The position numbers and the translations under genes are program-made. This document shows, in pieces, positions 26,882-36,661 of a stretch of DNA of 64,000 nt; positions within the stretch are counted from its first letter, which is position 1, and each line of letters begins with the position of its first letter. The stretch is from Noviherbaspirillum soli (lineage in GTDB: Bacteria; Pseudomonadota; Gammaproteobacteria; Burkholderiales; Burkholderiaceae_D): assembly GCF_015352955.1 (NCBI RefSeq), contig NZ_JACYOX010000001.1, forward strand, positions 453,885 through 517,884, read 5' to 3'. The notes under the pieces are model-generated. The model did not search any database. It was not told where the DNA came from and worked only from the letters and a program-made list of their open reading frames with translations.

Positions 26882-29743
26882 TCAGATGGCGGGGGAATGC
26901 GCAGGCGCCGTGCCACGCGGCGCCGCCAGCAGCCGGACCAGCGTTTCCGATTCGATCGGCTTGACCAGATGGTGATCAAAGCCGGCCGCATGCGCCCGTT
27001 CGCGGTCTTCCTTCTGGCCATAGCCGGTGACGGCCACGATCAGCTTGTCGGCGGTCTCTGGCCGCGTGCGCAGGCGTCGGGCGACTTCATAGCCGTCCAT
27101 GCCGGGCAGTCCGATGTCGAGCACGATGGCGTCGGGGCGGAATGACTGCGCGGTGGCCAGGCCGGATGCGCCGTCATAGGCCACTTCGACATCGCTGCCG
27201 TTGAGGCGCAGCATCATGGCCAGCGCATCGACCGCATCGCGGTTGTCGTCCACCACCAGGATGCGGCGGGCCACCGTCGGCAGGCTGGAAGGCACCGTGG
27301 CTGGCGCCGGCGACAGCGCGGCGCGGGCCACCGGCAGCCGCACCACGAACTCGCTGCCGAGCCGCTCGCCGGCGCTGTGCGCCTCGACCGTGCCGCCATG
27401 CAGTTCGGTCAGGCGCTTGACCACCGACAGGCCGATGCCCAGGCCGCCCAGCGATCGGTCCAGCGAGCGCTCGGCCTGCAGGAAGAGATTGAACACATGC
27501 GGCAGGATCTGCGGCGACATGCCCACGCCATTGTCGGCCACCCTGATCACCAGCCAGTCGCCCTGCCGTTCCAGGCCGATGCTGATGCGGCCTCCGGCCT
27601 CGGTGTACTTGGCGGCATTGTTGACCAGGTTGCCAATCACCTGCGTGAGCCGGGTGGAGTCGCCGCGCAGCATCGGCAGCGATGGCTGCGACAGGCCCTG
27701 GGTGGTCAGCTGGTGGCCGCGCGCTTCGAGCAGCGGCCGGTTCATTTCAATGGCGCGCTGGACCATGGCCACCGGGTCGACCTCTTCGTCGCGCAGCACG
27801 ATCTTGCCGGTGGAAATGCGCGACACATCCATCAGGTCGTCCACCAGCCGCGCAAGGTGGCGCGCCTGGCGGTCGATCACTTCACGCGCCTTCTGCACCT
27901 GCGCCGGCGCATCCGGCGCCATCAGTTCCATGATCTTCACGGCGCTGCTGATCGGCGCCAGCGGGTTGCGCAGCTCGTGCGCCAGCATCGCGAGGAATTC
28001 ATCCTTGCGCTGGTCCGCCAGGCGCAGCGCAAGCTCGGCCCGCTTGCGCTCGCTGACATCGAGCGCGATGCCGCTGCTGCTGCGCGGCGCATCGCTGTCG
28101 GCCTTGCCGCGCACCTCGATCCAGCGGCACTCGCCCGGCGCCGTGTCGGGCAGCTCGATTTCGCAGCGATAGGAATCGCCGCGCGACAACGCTTCTTCCG
28201 CGATGGCGCGCAGCCGTGCCTGATCGGTCGCTGGCAGGAAGCGCCAGCTGTCCATCTCGTCGTTGCCCTGCCTGGCCTGCTCCCAGACCGGGCCGAATAC
28301 CGATGGCGCGTTTTCCGAGAACCGGGTAACGCCGCTGTCGAGGTTCCAGCGCCATGCGGCCATGTTGGCGGCCAGCAGGCTTTCCCGCAGCCGCTCCTCG
28401 CTCCGGCGCATGGCCTGCTGCGCCTGCTCCAGCGGCGACAGATCGGTGTTGGTGCCGAACCATTGCACCAGCCTGCCGCCGGCGTCGCGCAGCGGCGCGA
28501 GCTGGGTGAAGAAGCGCCGCAGACTTCCGTCGGCGCCGCGCATCGCAAAGGTCAGCGAGAAGGGCTCGCCGGACGCGATGCCGGCCTGCCACTGGCTGTC
28601 TATCGCCGGCCGCTCCGCCGGATCGGTGACCTGGCGCCAGCCATGGTCCGCCGCCTGTTCAGCGGTCAGTCCGGTATAGGCGTACCAGCGGTCGTTGTAC
28701 CACTCGACCCGGCCGTGCGCGTCGGCGATCCAGGCAAGCTGGGGGATCGTGTCGGCCAGCTGATGGAACTTCTCGTTCTCGTTGCGCAGCTGGGCATGCT
28801 GTTCATGCAGCCGGTCGAGCATGTGGTTGATCGACACCGCCAGGCTGGCCACCTCGCGGCTGCCGCGCGCCTCGACGCGGCCCAGGCCGAATCCGTCGCG
28901 CACGACGCTGCTGGAAAACTGCTCCAGCCGGCGCAGGTCACGGGTCAGCGCCAGCGCCAGGCGCGAACCCAGCAGCAAGACCGCCGTCGACAGCGCCAGC
29001 ACCACCACCAGGATCAAAGCGTAATGCGGCAGCAGCGCGCCATAGTCGGCTGGCGGCATGCCGTCGCGCACCAGGTAAAGGCCGAGGCCGCCCAACAGCG
29101 GCGGCAGCTCGAGCCGGCGCAGGTCGGCGGCGGCGATTCCTTCCCGCGGGCCGGGCATGACAGCCAGGCCGGCATCGTGCTCGACATCGGCCAGGCGCAG
29201 CTTGTAGAACAGCGCGCCTTCCGGCGTGCGGGTGCGGGAATAGCGCAGCAGATGCACGGCCAGCAGTTCCGGCCCGGCCGCGCCGGCCTGGGTGGTGGCG
29301 GCATCCTGCCCGGCGGCGATCTGACGGCGCAGCCAGGCCAGTTCATCCGCGGAGAACCGGGCGCCGGCGCTTTCGGCGATCAGCTCACCGTCGAAGTCGC
29401 TGAGCATGAGTTGCACCGGCACGCCGTTGATCTGGCGGGCGCCGTTCAGATAGGGCTTGAGATAGGTCTCGCGGCCGGCGCTGTCGACCAGCGCATTGGC
29501 CAGGATGGCGCTTTGCGACAGCTCTTCCAGCCGCACCGCGATGCCGCTGAGCAGGCCGCGCGCACTGCTGGCATGGAAGTCCATTTCCTTCGCATGCAGC
29601 GCTGCCAGGCCCCGGTCATGCTGCTGGGCCACCAGCGCCCAGGAGGCCAGCAGCGTCAGCAGCAAGGCGGCGGCGGCCAGCGCGGCGGACGAAAATGCAA
29701 AGCGCCGCGCCAGGCTGCCGGCGGCGAGTCGGCCAAACAGCAT
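26882..29743 (-). CDS. Hybrid sensor histidine kinase with periplasmic sensor, HAMP, two PAS and receiver
   Basis: The 953-aa inner-membrane protein has a first membrane segment (~16-38), a ~200-residue periplasmic sensor, and a second segment (~241-263). HAMP-like linker, PAS 1 (~320-440) and PAS 2 (~455-570) follow. The dimerisation domain contains the phospho-accepting His589 in AHELRNPLAP. The ATPase domain has NLVNNAAKYT, DNGVGM and GGLGIGLSVVK. A C-terminal receiver (~825-945) has VVDDN, phospho-acceptor Asp876 in LDIGLPGMDG and a conserved Lys in LVKPIE. No separate response regulator with an output domain is nearby. The start codon lies two bases after the stop of a substrate-binding-protein gene, so the two are translationally coupled; the binding protein may load the sensor domain. 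Confidence 0.93.
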   Translation of the reverse strand: MLFGRLAAGSLARRFAFSSAALAAAALLLTLLASWALVAQQHDRGLAALHAKEMDFHASSARGLLSGIAVRLEELSQSAILANALVDSAGRETYLKPYLNGARQINGVPVQLMLSDFDGELIAESAGARFSADELAWLRRQIAAGQDAATTQAGAAGPELLAVHLLRYSRTRTPEGALFYKLRLADVEHDAGLAVMPGPREGIAAADLRRLELPPLLGGLGLYLVRDGMPPADYGALLPHYALILVVVLALSTAVLLLGSRLALALTRDLRRLEQFSSSVVRDGFGLGRVEARGSREVASLAVSINHMLDRLHEQHAQLRNENEKFHQLADTIPQLAWIADAHGRVEWYNDRWYAYTGLTAEQAADHGWRQVTDPAERPAIDSQWQAGIASGEPFSLTFAMRGADGSLRRFFTQLAPLRDAGGRLVQWFGTNTDLSPLEQAQQAMRRSEERLRESLLAANMAAWRWNLDSGVTRFSENAPSVFGPVWEQARQGNDEMDSWRFLPATDQARLRAIAEEALSRGDSYRCEIELPDTAPGECRWIEVRGKADSDAPRSSSGIALDVSERKRAELALRLADQRKDEFLAMLAHELRNPLAPISSAVKIMELMAPDAPAQVQKAREVIDRQARHLARLVDDLMDVSRISTGKIVLRDEEVDPVAMVQRAIEMNRPLLEARGHQLTTQGLSQPSLPMLRGDSTRLTQVIGNLVNNAAKYTEAGGRISIGLERQGDWLVIRVADNGVGMSPQILPHVFNLFLQAERSLDRSLGGLGIGLSVVKRLTELHGGTVEAHSAGERLGSEFVVRLPVARAALSPAPATVPSSLPTVARRILVVDDNRDAVDALAMMLRLNGSDVEVAYDGASGLATAQSFRPDAIVLDIGLPGMDGYEVARRLRTRPETADKLIVAVTGYGQKEDRERAHAAGFDHHLVKPIESETLVRLLAAPRGTAPAHSPAI

Positions 29744-29745
29744 GC

Positions 29746-30948
29746 CTATTTCCCGGCCGGAACCAGCGCGCCGTCAGCCCGGAAGCGGGCCATCAGCAGC
29801 TGTTCCGGGCCCAGGGCCTCGTGCCGGTCTTTCGTGAACGGCGGCTGGTAGAGGCGCACCAGGCCGCGATAGCTGCCCAGCCGTTCCAGCGCGTCGCGCA
29901 CCGCCGGCCGCTCGGTGCTGCCGGCCTTGGCAATGGCGCGCGCCAGGAGGTGCATTGCATCGTAGGCATGGGCCACGCCGACCGGCGCGCGGATGTCTTC
30001 GATGCGCCCGACCGGCGACATGCTTGCGAGTGTCGTCATGAAACGCTGCAGCACCTTGGGGTCGGCCTGGGAAAAGCTGAAGGTCTGGATGACGGTGAAG
30101 TCCACCTGCTGCAGCGCCGGCCCTGCCTGGCCGACGAAGTCGCCGCCGGTCACGCCCCAGTGGCTGATGATGGGCAGGCGCTGCGCCGGCGGCAGCGCGG
30201 CGATTTCCCTGACCAGGATGGCCGCCTCGTCATCATTGGCCACCAGCACGATGGCCTGGGCGCCGGCGTCGCGCAGGCGCTTGTAGCCAGGCATGAGCGT
30301 GCTGTCGCGCCAGTTGTACCAGGCGGTTCCCGCGATGCGGGCACGCGCCTTGCCGGCGCTCGCATGCCGCATCGCCGCGGCCTCATTGCTGCGGCCCCAC
30401 GCAGTATTGGTCAGGAGCAGGCCGACGCGGGTGTAGCCGCGACGCTCGGCGCTCTTGAGCATGTAGGGCATGGCCAGGCTGTCGCGCAGGGAAACCCGGA
30501 ACATATAGTTGGGATCGGTGCCGTTGTCGATGATCGCGTCGGCGGAAGACCAGACCGCCATGAAGGGCAGCCGCGCTTCCGCCAGCGTGGGCAGCTGCTC
30601 GATCAGCACCGGGGAAAAGCGCCCGCCGAACACGGCAACCAGGTCCGGCATCGCGGCCAGTTCACGGATATTGCGGATGCCGCGGGCAGGAATCGAGCGG
30701 TGGTCTCGTGTGACCAGCTCCAGCTTGCGCCCGCCCAGCACGCCGCCGGCGGCATTGATCTCGGTGATCGCAACGCGCATGCCCAGTTCGATCGCCTGGG
30801 CGGAAATGCTGTTGTCCAGGCCGAATTCGGCATCCAGGCCCACAAGCACCGGCCCGCCCGCGCCGTGCACCGGCCAGGCGATCAGAATGGAAGATAAAGC
30901 ACCGGCACGCAGCAGTCGCGCCAGCATTGCCAGGAAGGAAACAAACAT
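29746..30948 (-). CDS. Periplasmic ligand-binding protein, branched-chain amino-acid/urea type (Peripla_BP_6)
   Basis: The product has 400 aa from ATG 30948, chosen because it begins with a clean signal peptide (FLAMLARLLRAGALSSILIA, cut after HGA). Patterns typical of the LivJ/UrtA family follow: VGLDAEFGLDNS, GMRVAITEINAAGGVLGG and AVFGGRFSPVL. The two-lobed fold binds small ligands such as amino acids, urea or amides. No permease or ATPase genes are adjacent; instead the next gene is a hybrid histidine kinase starting two bases downstream. This suggests a sensory role, with the binding protein presenting ligand to the kinase. A longer start at 30975 adds nine residues. Confidence 0.85.
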   Translation of the reverse strand: MFVSFLAMLARLLRAGALSSILIAWPVHGAGGPVLVGLDAEFGLDNSISAQAIELGMRVAITEINAAGGVLGGRKLELVTRDHRSIPARGIRNIRELAAMPDLVAVFGGRFSPVLIEQLPTLAEARLPFMAVWSSADAIIDNGTDPNYMFRVSLRDSLAMPYMLKSAERRGYTRVGLLLTNTAWGRSNEAAAMRHASAGKARARIAGTAWYNWRDSTLMPGYKRLRDAGAQAIVLVANDDEAAILVREIAALPPAQRLPIISHWGVTGGDFVGQAGPALQQVDFTVIQTFSFSQADPKVLQRFMTTLASMSPVGRIEDIRAPVGVAHAYDAMHLLARAIAKAGSTERPAVRDALERLGSYRGLVRLYQPPFTKDRHEALGPEQLLMARFRADGALVPAGK

Positions 30949-31084
30949 AGGCCAATCCGCAATCCGGGAGGGCATTGTATGAGAAATGTTTTTTGGCGAT
31001 ATACGAAACACTCAAGCTATCTGGCAACGCTGGCTGGAGCAGGAATCAAACCGTCGCGGCACGACGCAGCGCCGCGCAGCCGCA

Positions 31085-32752
31085 TCAGAACTCTTCCCAG
31101 TCGCCGCCGGAAGCCGGCATGCTCGCTGGCGCGGGCAGGCGGGGCTCGCTGCGCGCGACCCGGGCTGGCATCGCAGCGGCGGCAACACGCGGCGACGCGA
31201 CAGCCTGGCCGCCATGCATGCGGAACACCTGAACCGCCGTCAGCAGATGCTGTGCCTGTTCCTGCAGCGCGCCGGCAGCCGCCGCGGCCTGCTCCACCAG
31301 CGCGGCATTCTGCTGGGTCACCTGGTCCATCTGGGTAATGGCTTCATTGACCTGGCCGATGCCGGCGCTCTGTTCGGCGCTGGCGGAACTGATCTCGCCC
31401 ATCATGTCGGTGACGCGGCGCACGCTCGCCACCACTTCCTCCATGGTGGCGCCGGCCTGCTGCGCCAGCTTCGTGCCGCCTTCGACCTGGCTGACCGAAT
31501 CGGTGATCAGCGCCTTGATCTCGCGTGCGGCCGAGGCGCTCTTCTGCGCCAGGCTGCGCACCTCGGTCGCGACCACCGCAAAACCGCGGCCGTGTTCGCC
31601 GGCGCGGGCCGCTTCCACCGCGGCGTTGAGCGCCAGGATGTTGGTCTGGAAGGCAATGCCGTCGATTACGCCGATGATGTCGGCGATGCGGTGCGACGCG
31701 GCATTGATGGCGCCCATGGTCTGCATCACGTCGGACACCACCGCGCCGCCGCGGGCGGCGACATCGGAGGCGGCCAGGGCGAGCTGATTGGCCTGGCGCG
31801 CATTGTCCTCGTTCTGGCGCACGGTGGAATTGAGTTCATCCATCGCCGAGGCGGTCTCCTCCAGCGAGGACGCCTGCTGCTCGGTGCGCGAGGACAGGTC
31901 GAGGTTGCCCGACGCGATCTGGCTGGAGGCCGACACGATGGCGTCGGTGCCGGTGCGCACCCGGCCGACGATGTCGACCAGGCTGTCGTTCATCCGCTTC
32001 AATGCCTGCATCAGCTTGCCGGTCTCGTCGCTGGCGCGTACCGGGATGTCCTGGGTCAGGTCGCCCGAAGCCACTGCGCTAGCGATGCGCACGGCTTCAT
32101 CTAGCGGTCCGGTAATGGCGCGCACCAGGCGAACGCCGATGAAGATGGCCAGCAGCACGCCGAAGAGCACCGCCGCCGAGCAGGTGTTGCGCACCCAGAC
32201 ATAGACGGTCTGGCTGCGCTCGAAATCGGCCTTCGCGCCGTCGGACTGCAGCCTGATCAGCGCATCGATCGCCGTCTGGGTCGGCAGCAGCAATGTCGAC
32301 ACCTGGCCATGCAGCAGTTCGATCGCATGGCCGGTGTCGTCGCCGCGCACCGCCTGCACCGCCGGCACCAGGCCGTCGTCGAGATAGGCCTTGCGCGCCG
32401 CGGCGAACTGATCGGCCAGCTTCTGCTCCGCGGGCTTCTTCGGGGTCTTCGTATAGGCGGCCCACAGCGCATCGGCCTCTTTGCGGTTGGCTTCCAGCTC
32501 GGACATCAGGCCGCCGACCTTGGCCGAATCGGCCGTCATGGCGCGCGCCAGCAGGATCTGGTTGCGGTTCATCAGGCCCGCCACGCCATTGATTTCGCCG
32601 ATGGCCAAGAGGCGTTCCCGGTACAGCATCTCCATGTCGTCGTTGGCGAACTTCAGGCTGACGATGCCGATCACGCCGCCGACGACGAGTTGCAGGCACA
32701 GGAAGGAAAGAACGAAGATCAGGCGGCTCTTGATGGTGATGTTCTGGAACAT
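31085..32752 (-). CDS. Methyl-accepting chemotaxis protein (4-helix-bundle sensor)
   Basis: The 555-aa chemoreceptor has a membrane segment at ~11-31, a periplasmic four-helix-bundle sensor (~35-190), a second segment (~190-212), and HAMP. The cytoplasmic signalling coiled coil carries the hairpin tip [20 protein letters not shown] with [11 protein letters not shown] after it. The final residues GGDWEEF match the C-terminal pentapeptide that tethers the CheR methyltransferase. It should signal through CheW/CheA, which are not in this window. The gene lies 105 bases downstream of the cytosine-deaminase gene on the same strand, so it could sense pyrimidines, but the ligand is unknown. Confidence 0.94.
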   Translation of the reverse strand: MFQNITIKSRLIFVLSFLCLQLVVGGVIGIVSLKFANDDMEMLYRERLLAIGEINGVAGLMNRNQILLARAMTADSAKVGGLMSELEANRKEADALWAAYTKTPKKPAEQKLADQFAAARKAYLDDGLVPAVQAVRGDDTGHAIELLHGQVSTLLLPTQTAIDALIRLQSDGAKADFERSQTVYVWVRNTCSAAVLFGVLLAIFIGVRLVRAITGPLDEAVRIASAVASGDLTQDIPVRASDETGKLMQALKRMNDSLVDIVGRVRTGTDAIVSASSQIASGNLDLSSRTEQQASSLEETASAMDELNSTVRQNEDNARQANQLALAASDVAARGGAVVSDVMQTMGAINAASHRIADIIGVIDGIAFQTNILALNAAVEAARAGEHGRGFAVVATEVRSLAQKSASAAREIKALITDSVSQVEGGTKLAQQAGATMEEVVASVRRVTDMMGEISSASAEQSAGIGQVNEAITQMDQVTQQNAALVEQAAAAAGALQEQAQHLLTAVQVFRMHGGQAVASPRVAAAAMPARVARSEPRLPAPASMPASGGDWEEF

Positions 32753-32857
32753 GGATATCGGTGGGATTGGTATCGGACACCGACAATAACGACTTGAAAC
32801 CTTGAAACTTGAGACGCCGCCGCCTTCTGCCCACCCGGGCCGGCGCTGCCGTGGCTG

Positions 32858-34141
32858 CTATCTCGGCCGCTCAGGCTGAAAGCTGGTTGCGCCAGGCCGG
32901 CCGGGCAGGTCCAGCCGCGCCACCGCCGGTGGACTGCTGGCGATCAGCCTGCCGCCGCGCAGCACCGCCAGCCGCGTTGCCCGCAGCCGGATCGCCTCCA
33001 CCGGATCACGCGCCTGCAGCAGCACCAGGTCGGCGCGGCAGCCCGGCGCCACGCCATGGCCTTCCAGGCCGAGTATCGCCGCAGGCGTCGACGTCACGGC
33101 CGCAAAGCACTGCCTCATCGCCTCCTGTCCGGTCATCTGGGCCACATGCAGGCCCATGTGGGCCACTTCCAGCATGTCGCCGCTGCCCAGGCCATACCAT
33201 GGGTCCATCACGCAGTCGTGGCCGAAAGCCACCGGCACGCCGGCCGCAAGCAGTTCCGGCACCCGCGTCATGCCGCGCCGCCTGGGGTAGCTGTCATGGC
33301 GGCCCTGCAGGGTGATGTTGATCAGCGGATTGGCGATGGCGGCCACGCCGGCTTCCCGCATCAGCGGCAGCAGCTTGGAGACGTAATAGTTGTCCATCGA
33401 ATGCATCGAGGTCAGATGCGAGCCGGTCACCCTGCCCTGCATGCCAAGCCGCTGGGCATGGAAGGCCAGGGTTTCGATATGGCGCGACAGCGGGTCGTCG
33501 GTTTCGTCGCAATGCATGTCGACCATCAGGCCGCGCGCGCAGGCCAGCTCGCACAGCAGGCGCACCGACTCCGCGCCGTCGGCCATGGTGCGCTCGAAAT
33601 GCGGTATGCCGCCAACCACCTCCACGCCCATGTCCAGCGCGCGCAGCAGGTTGCTCATCGCATTCGGCGAGCGCAGCAGGCCGTCCTGCGGGAAGGCCAC
33701 CAGCTGCAGGTCCAGATAGGGCCGCACCTTCTCCTTCACGTGCAGCAGGGCTTCCACCGCCAGCAGCCGGTCGTCGCAGATGTCGACATGGCTGCGTATG
33801 GCCAGCAGTCCCCTGGCGACCGCCCAGTCGCAATAGGCCAGCGCCCGCTCCACCAGCGCCTCCTGCGCCAGCGCCGGTTTCAATTCGCCCCACAGCGCAA
33901 TGCCTTCCAGCAGCGTGCCGGACTGGTTCACCCGCGGCAGGCCATACGACAGGGTGGAGTCCATGTGGAAATGCGCGTCGACGAACGGCGCCGTCACCAG
34001 TTGCCCGGCCGCGTCCATGGTCTGTCCGGCGTCGGCCTGCAGGTTCGCTTCCAGCGCAACGATGCGGCCGTCTTGTATGCCGATGTCGAGCCGGTTGCGG
34101 CCGTCGGCCAGGGTGCAGTTCCTGATCAGCAGATCCAGCAT
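32858..34141 (-). CDS. codA: Cytosine deaminase-type amidohydrolase
   Basis: The 427-aa metal-dependent amidohydrolase has the metal-binding HFHMD of strand 1, RSHVDICD, HCDETDDP (His/Glu/Asp of the active site) and GHDCVMDPWY with the catalytic Asp. These match CodA, which converts cytosine to uracil plus ammonia in the cytosol. The gene is last in a run with Urc1, Urc4, upp and a RutR-like regulator, so cytosine would feed uracil into the same route. The start ATG has AAGGAG five bases upstream and lies 12 bases after the regulator stop. Isoguanine or related purine substrates are known for relatives, so exact substrate range is uncertain. Confidence 0.88.
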   Translation of the reverse strand: MLDLLIRNCTLADGRNRLDIGIQDGRIVALEANLQADAGQTMDAAGQLVTAPFVDAHFHMDSTLSYGLPRVNQSGTLLEGIALWGELKPALAQEALVERALAYCDWAVARGLLAIRSHVDICDDRLLAVEALLHVKEKVRPYLDLQLVAFPQDGLLRSPNAMSNLLRALDMGVEVVGGIPHFERTMADGAESVRLLCELACARGLMVDMHCDETDDPLSRHIETLAFHAQRLGMQGRVTGSHLTSMHSMDNYYVSKLLPLMREAGVAAIANPLINITLQGRHDSYPRRRGMTRVPELLAAGVPVAFGHDCVMDPWYGLGSGDMLEVAHMGLHVAQMTGQEAMRQCFAAVTSTPAAILGLEGHGVAPGCRADLVLLQARDPVEAIRLRATRLAVLRGGRLIASSPPAVARLDLPGRPGATSFQPERPR

Positions 34142-34153
34142 GCTTGCTCCTTG

Positions 34154-34795
34154 TTATTCCTGCCCCAGCCCGCAGCCGCGCAGCAGCAGGGTTTTCAGGT
34201 GGCGGGTCGCCGCGCCGATCTGCGGCGCATCCAGCCGTCCCACGTCCAGCACGGCGCACACTTGGGCCTCGAAGTCGGCATAGGTCTGGGTCGCGGCCCA
34301 GATGGTGAAGAACAGGTGGCGCGGATCGACCGGCGCCATTCGTCCGTCGGCAATCCAGCGCTCGATCACGGCCGCCTTGCGCGCCACCAGCGCGCGCAGT
34401 TCGCCGCGCAGGATGTCGCCGATCTCGGTGGCGCCGTGCAGCACCTCGCTGGCGAATACCCGCGAGGCGTCGGGATGGGCGGCGGTAAGCCGCATCTTGG
34501 CCTCGATGTAGTCCGACAGCGCGGCGCCGGGATCGTTATCCTCGCGGATGCTGTCGGTCGGCGCCAGCCATAGCGCCAGGATGTGCGTCAGCACCGCCCG
34601 GTAGATCTCGCGCTTGGTGCCGAAGTAGTAGTGCAGGTTGGATTTCGGGATGCCGGCGCGCTCGGCAATCTCCGCCATGGTGGCGCCGGCATAGCCGGCG
34701 CGGGCAAACACCTGCTCGGCCGCCCGCAGGATGTCGGCCTCGTTGGCCAGGCGTATGCGGCCCTTGCCCTTGGGCCCGGCCACCACGGCTTCCAT
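34154..34795 (-). CDS. TetR-family regulator, RutR-like
   Basis: The 213-aa regulator has an N-terminal helix-turn-helix (ATMAEIAERAGIPKSNLHYYFGTKREIYRAV) closely resembling RutR, the uracil/thymine-responsive repressor of pyrimidine catabolism. The C-terminal ligand-binding domain also fits the RutR/YcdC group. It lies inside the pyrimidine operon, after upp and before codA, with a GAAGGA ribosome binding site. A RutR-like palindrome sits upstream of the first gene of the operon (37948-37963), so autoregulation of the whole operon in response to uracil is likely. This last point is inferred. Confidence 0.88.
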   Translation of the reverse strand: MEAVVAGPKGKGRIRLANEADILRAAEQVFARAGYAGATMAEIAERAGIPKSNLHYYFGTKREIYRAVLTHILALWLAPTDSIREDNDPGAALSDYIEAKMRLTAAHPDASRVFASEVLHGATEIGDILRGELRALVARKAAVIERWIADGRMAPVDPRHLFFTIWAATQTYADFEAQVCAVLDVGRLDAPQIGAATRHLKTLLLRGCGLGQE

Positions 34796-34808
34796 GCCAC
34801 GCGGTCCT

Positions 34809-35441
34809 TCAGCGGGTGCCGAACATGCGGTCGCCGGCGTCGCCCAGGCCCGGCACGATGTAGCCGTGCTCGTTCAGGCGCTCGTCCAGCGCGGCCGCCA
34901 CCACCGGCACATCCGGATGGGCGGCGCGCAATGCGGCCAGTCCCTCGGGCGAGGCCAGCAGGCAGACATACTTGATGCTGGTGGCGCCGCTTTCCTTCAG
35001 GCGGCTCAGCGCGGCAATGGCGGAATTGCCGGTGGCCAGCATCGGGTCGACCACGATCACCAGGCGCGCGCCGATGTCATCGGGCATCTTGAAGTAGTAC
35101 TCGACCGGCTCCAGGGTTTCCGGGTCGCGGTACAGGCCGATATGGCCGATGCGGGCCGCCGGCAGCACGTCCAGCATGCCGTCGAGCATGCCGTTGCCGG
35201 CGCGCAGGATGGACACCAGGCACAGCTTCTTGCCGCTGATGATGGGCGATTCGATCGTGGCCAGCGGCGTGTTGATGGTGATCATCTCGGTGGGCAGGTC
35301 GCGCGTGACTTCATAGGCCAGCATCTGGCTGATCTCGCGCAGCAGGCGGCGGAAGTTGTCGGTGGTGGTGTTCTCGCTGCGCATGAAGGTCAGCTTGTGC
35401 TGGATCAGCGGATGCGTGATCAGGGTGAAGTCCGGATTCAT
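34809..35441 (-). CDS. upp: Uracil phosphoribosyltransferase
   Basis: The 210-aa enzyme makes UMP from uracil and PRPP. The PRPP-binding loop [11 protein letters not shown] is intact, as are [11 protein letters not shown] and the C-terminal [13 protein letters not shown], which binds uracil. Length is normal. The start at 35441 is preceded by AAAGGA at suitable spacing; a TTG upstream is not favoured. In the URC route uracil must be converted to UMP-level nucleotide before ring degradation, and upp is the URC6 equivalent, so its placement between Urc4 and the regulator is expected. Confidence 0.97.
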   Translation of the reverse strand: MNPDFTLITHPLIQHKLTFMRSENTTTDNFRRLLREISQMLAYEVTRDLPTEMITINTPLATIESPIISGKKLCLVSILRAGNGMLDGMLDVLPAARIGHIGLYRDPETLEPVEYYFKMPDDIGARLVIVVDPMLATGNSAIAALSRLKESGATSIKYVCLLASPEGLAALRAAHPDVPVVAAALDERLNEHGYIVPGLGDAGDRMFGTR

Positions 35442-35458
35442 CGGAGGTCCTTTCAAGG

Positions 35459-36661
35459 TTAAAACACGGTGCCGTCGCTATCGATTTGCACCGGCGGTGC
35501 GCCGCCCGGGCGCCGCTCGGCAGCGATGCGGCGGCCGGCCGCCCAGGTGCCGCCTTCCAGGATGCGCGCCAGCGGAAACTGCGCCGCCGTCACGCCCAGT
35601 TCGGCGCGCACCGCATCGGCCAGCCGGTCCAGGGCAATCACGGTCAGCGCCCGCCATTCCACCACCGCCGGCTCGTCCACGGTCAGCAGGCGACTGGTGA
35701 AGGAGGGGTCGCGGGGCGTGATTATGCCAAAGTCCAGCAGCAGTCCGCCATTGCGGTATTCCGGCAGGCCGGTCAGCTGGTCCAGGCCGGTCACGACCAG
35801 GCCGGCTTCCTCCAGCGGCTCCAGCAGCGAATAGGTCAGCCACTGGGTCAGCTTGTGGAACGGCGCCAGGCCGTCGTCGGTACCGGGGTGGCGCCAGCAG
35901 TCGCCGAGGTTGACGCCGTCCTGCGTCAGCCGTCCCGGCCATACCGGCCCGAGCACATCGAGCAGCAGCTTGAGCACCGCGCCCGCCTCGACGCGGCCAT
36001 TGTCGGCGCGCGCGGCAATGCTGTCGTACAGGTTGCCCAGCCGCGCCGGACTGCCGAACAGGCCGGGCGCAGCGGCCATCACCTCACCGAGGCGGCGCAG
36101 CAGGCCGGCCCGCCCTTCCAGGCCCACCAGGGGATTGTTTGGCCCCACCTGGAAAGCACGCGCCAGCGCCGCTGCGTCGAAGCGGGCCAATGCGGCGGCA
36201 TCGGTGCGCAGCGGCTGCGCCGCATCGTCCGACAGGGCGCCGCCCGCAAACAGCGCCAGGCTGGCCACGCCCAGGCCCTCCGAACGCGCCAGCCGCATGC
36301 CGTTGGCGGCGTCGTCGTAATGCCAGTCGGGCCCGGCGCCGGCATCGAGCAGCACGCTCGGTATCACCAGGTCGATGCGCACCCGCGCCCGTTCGGCGGC
36401 GTCCATCGGCACGCTGTCGGCCAGTGCGCGCCAGCGGTCGACGCCGCCCGCCTCGAAATGCCGCCAGCGGCTGTGGTAAGGCACGTTCAGGTCGGGATAG
36501 CGCCGGCGTATGGTGTCGGCGACATAGGCGGCCGCCTGCGGCAGCCGCTCCGGATGCCAGCGGAAATGCGGCGCGGCATCGCGCTCGGCCAGACGCATGA
36601 TCTGCGCGCAGTGGCTGCGCACCGCCTGCGCGCAGAGCAGGGAGGAAGCGGCATCGTTCAT
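35459..36661 (-). CDS. DUF1688 protein, Urc4-like (uracil catabolism)
   Basis: The 400-aa protein matches the DUF1688 family, whose yeast member URC4 is required for growth on uracil as nitrogen source through the URC route. Conserved stretches include [54 protein letters not shown] and [12 protein letters not shown]. No cofactor motif is recognisable, and its biochemical step is not established. The ATG at 36661 overlaps the Urc1 stop codon by four bases (ATGA), indicating coupled translation. It belongs to a five-gene operon with Urc1, upp, a regulator and codA. The family assignment is firm, the reaction is unknown. Confidence 0.9.
   Translation of the reverse strand: MNDAASSLLCAQAVRSHCAQIMRLAERDAAPHFRWHPERLPQAAAYVADTIRRRYPDLNVPYHSRWRHFEAGGVDRWRALADSVPMDAAERARVRIDLVIPSVLLDAGAGPDWHYDDAANGMRLARSEGLGVASLALFAGGALSDDAAQPLRTDAAALARFDAAALARAFQVGPNNPLVGLEGRAGLLRRLGEVMAAAPGLFGSPARLGNLYDSIAARADNGRVEAGAVLKLLLDVLGPVWPGRLTQDGVNLGDCWRHPGTDDGLAPFHKLTQWLTYSLLEPLEEAGLVVTGLDQLTGLPEYRNGGLLLDFGIITPRDPSFTSRLLTVDEPAVVEWRALTVIALDRLADAVRAELGVTAAQFPLARILEGGTWAAGRRIAAERRPGGAPPVQIDSDGTVF

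Noticed and set aside
27377..29851. 824-codon open frame on the plus strand
   Set aside because: It is antisense to the hybrid histidine kinase and low in regular composition.
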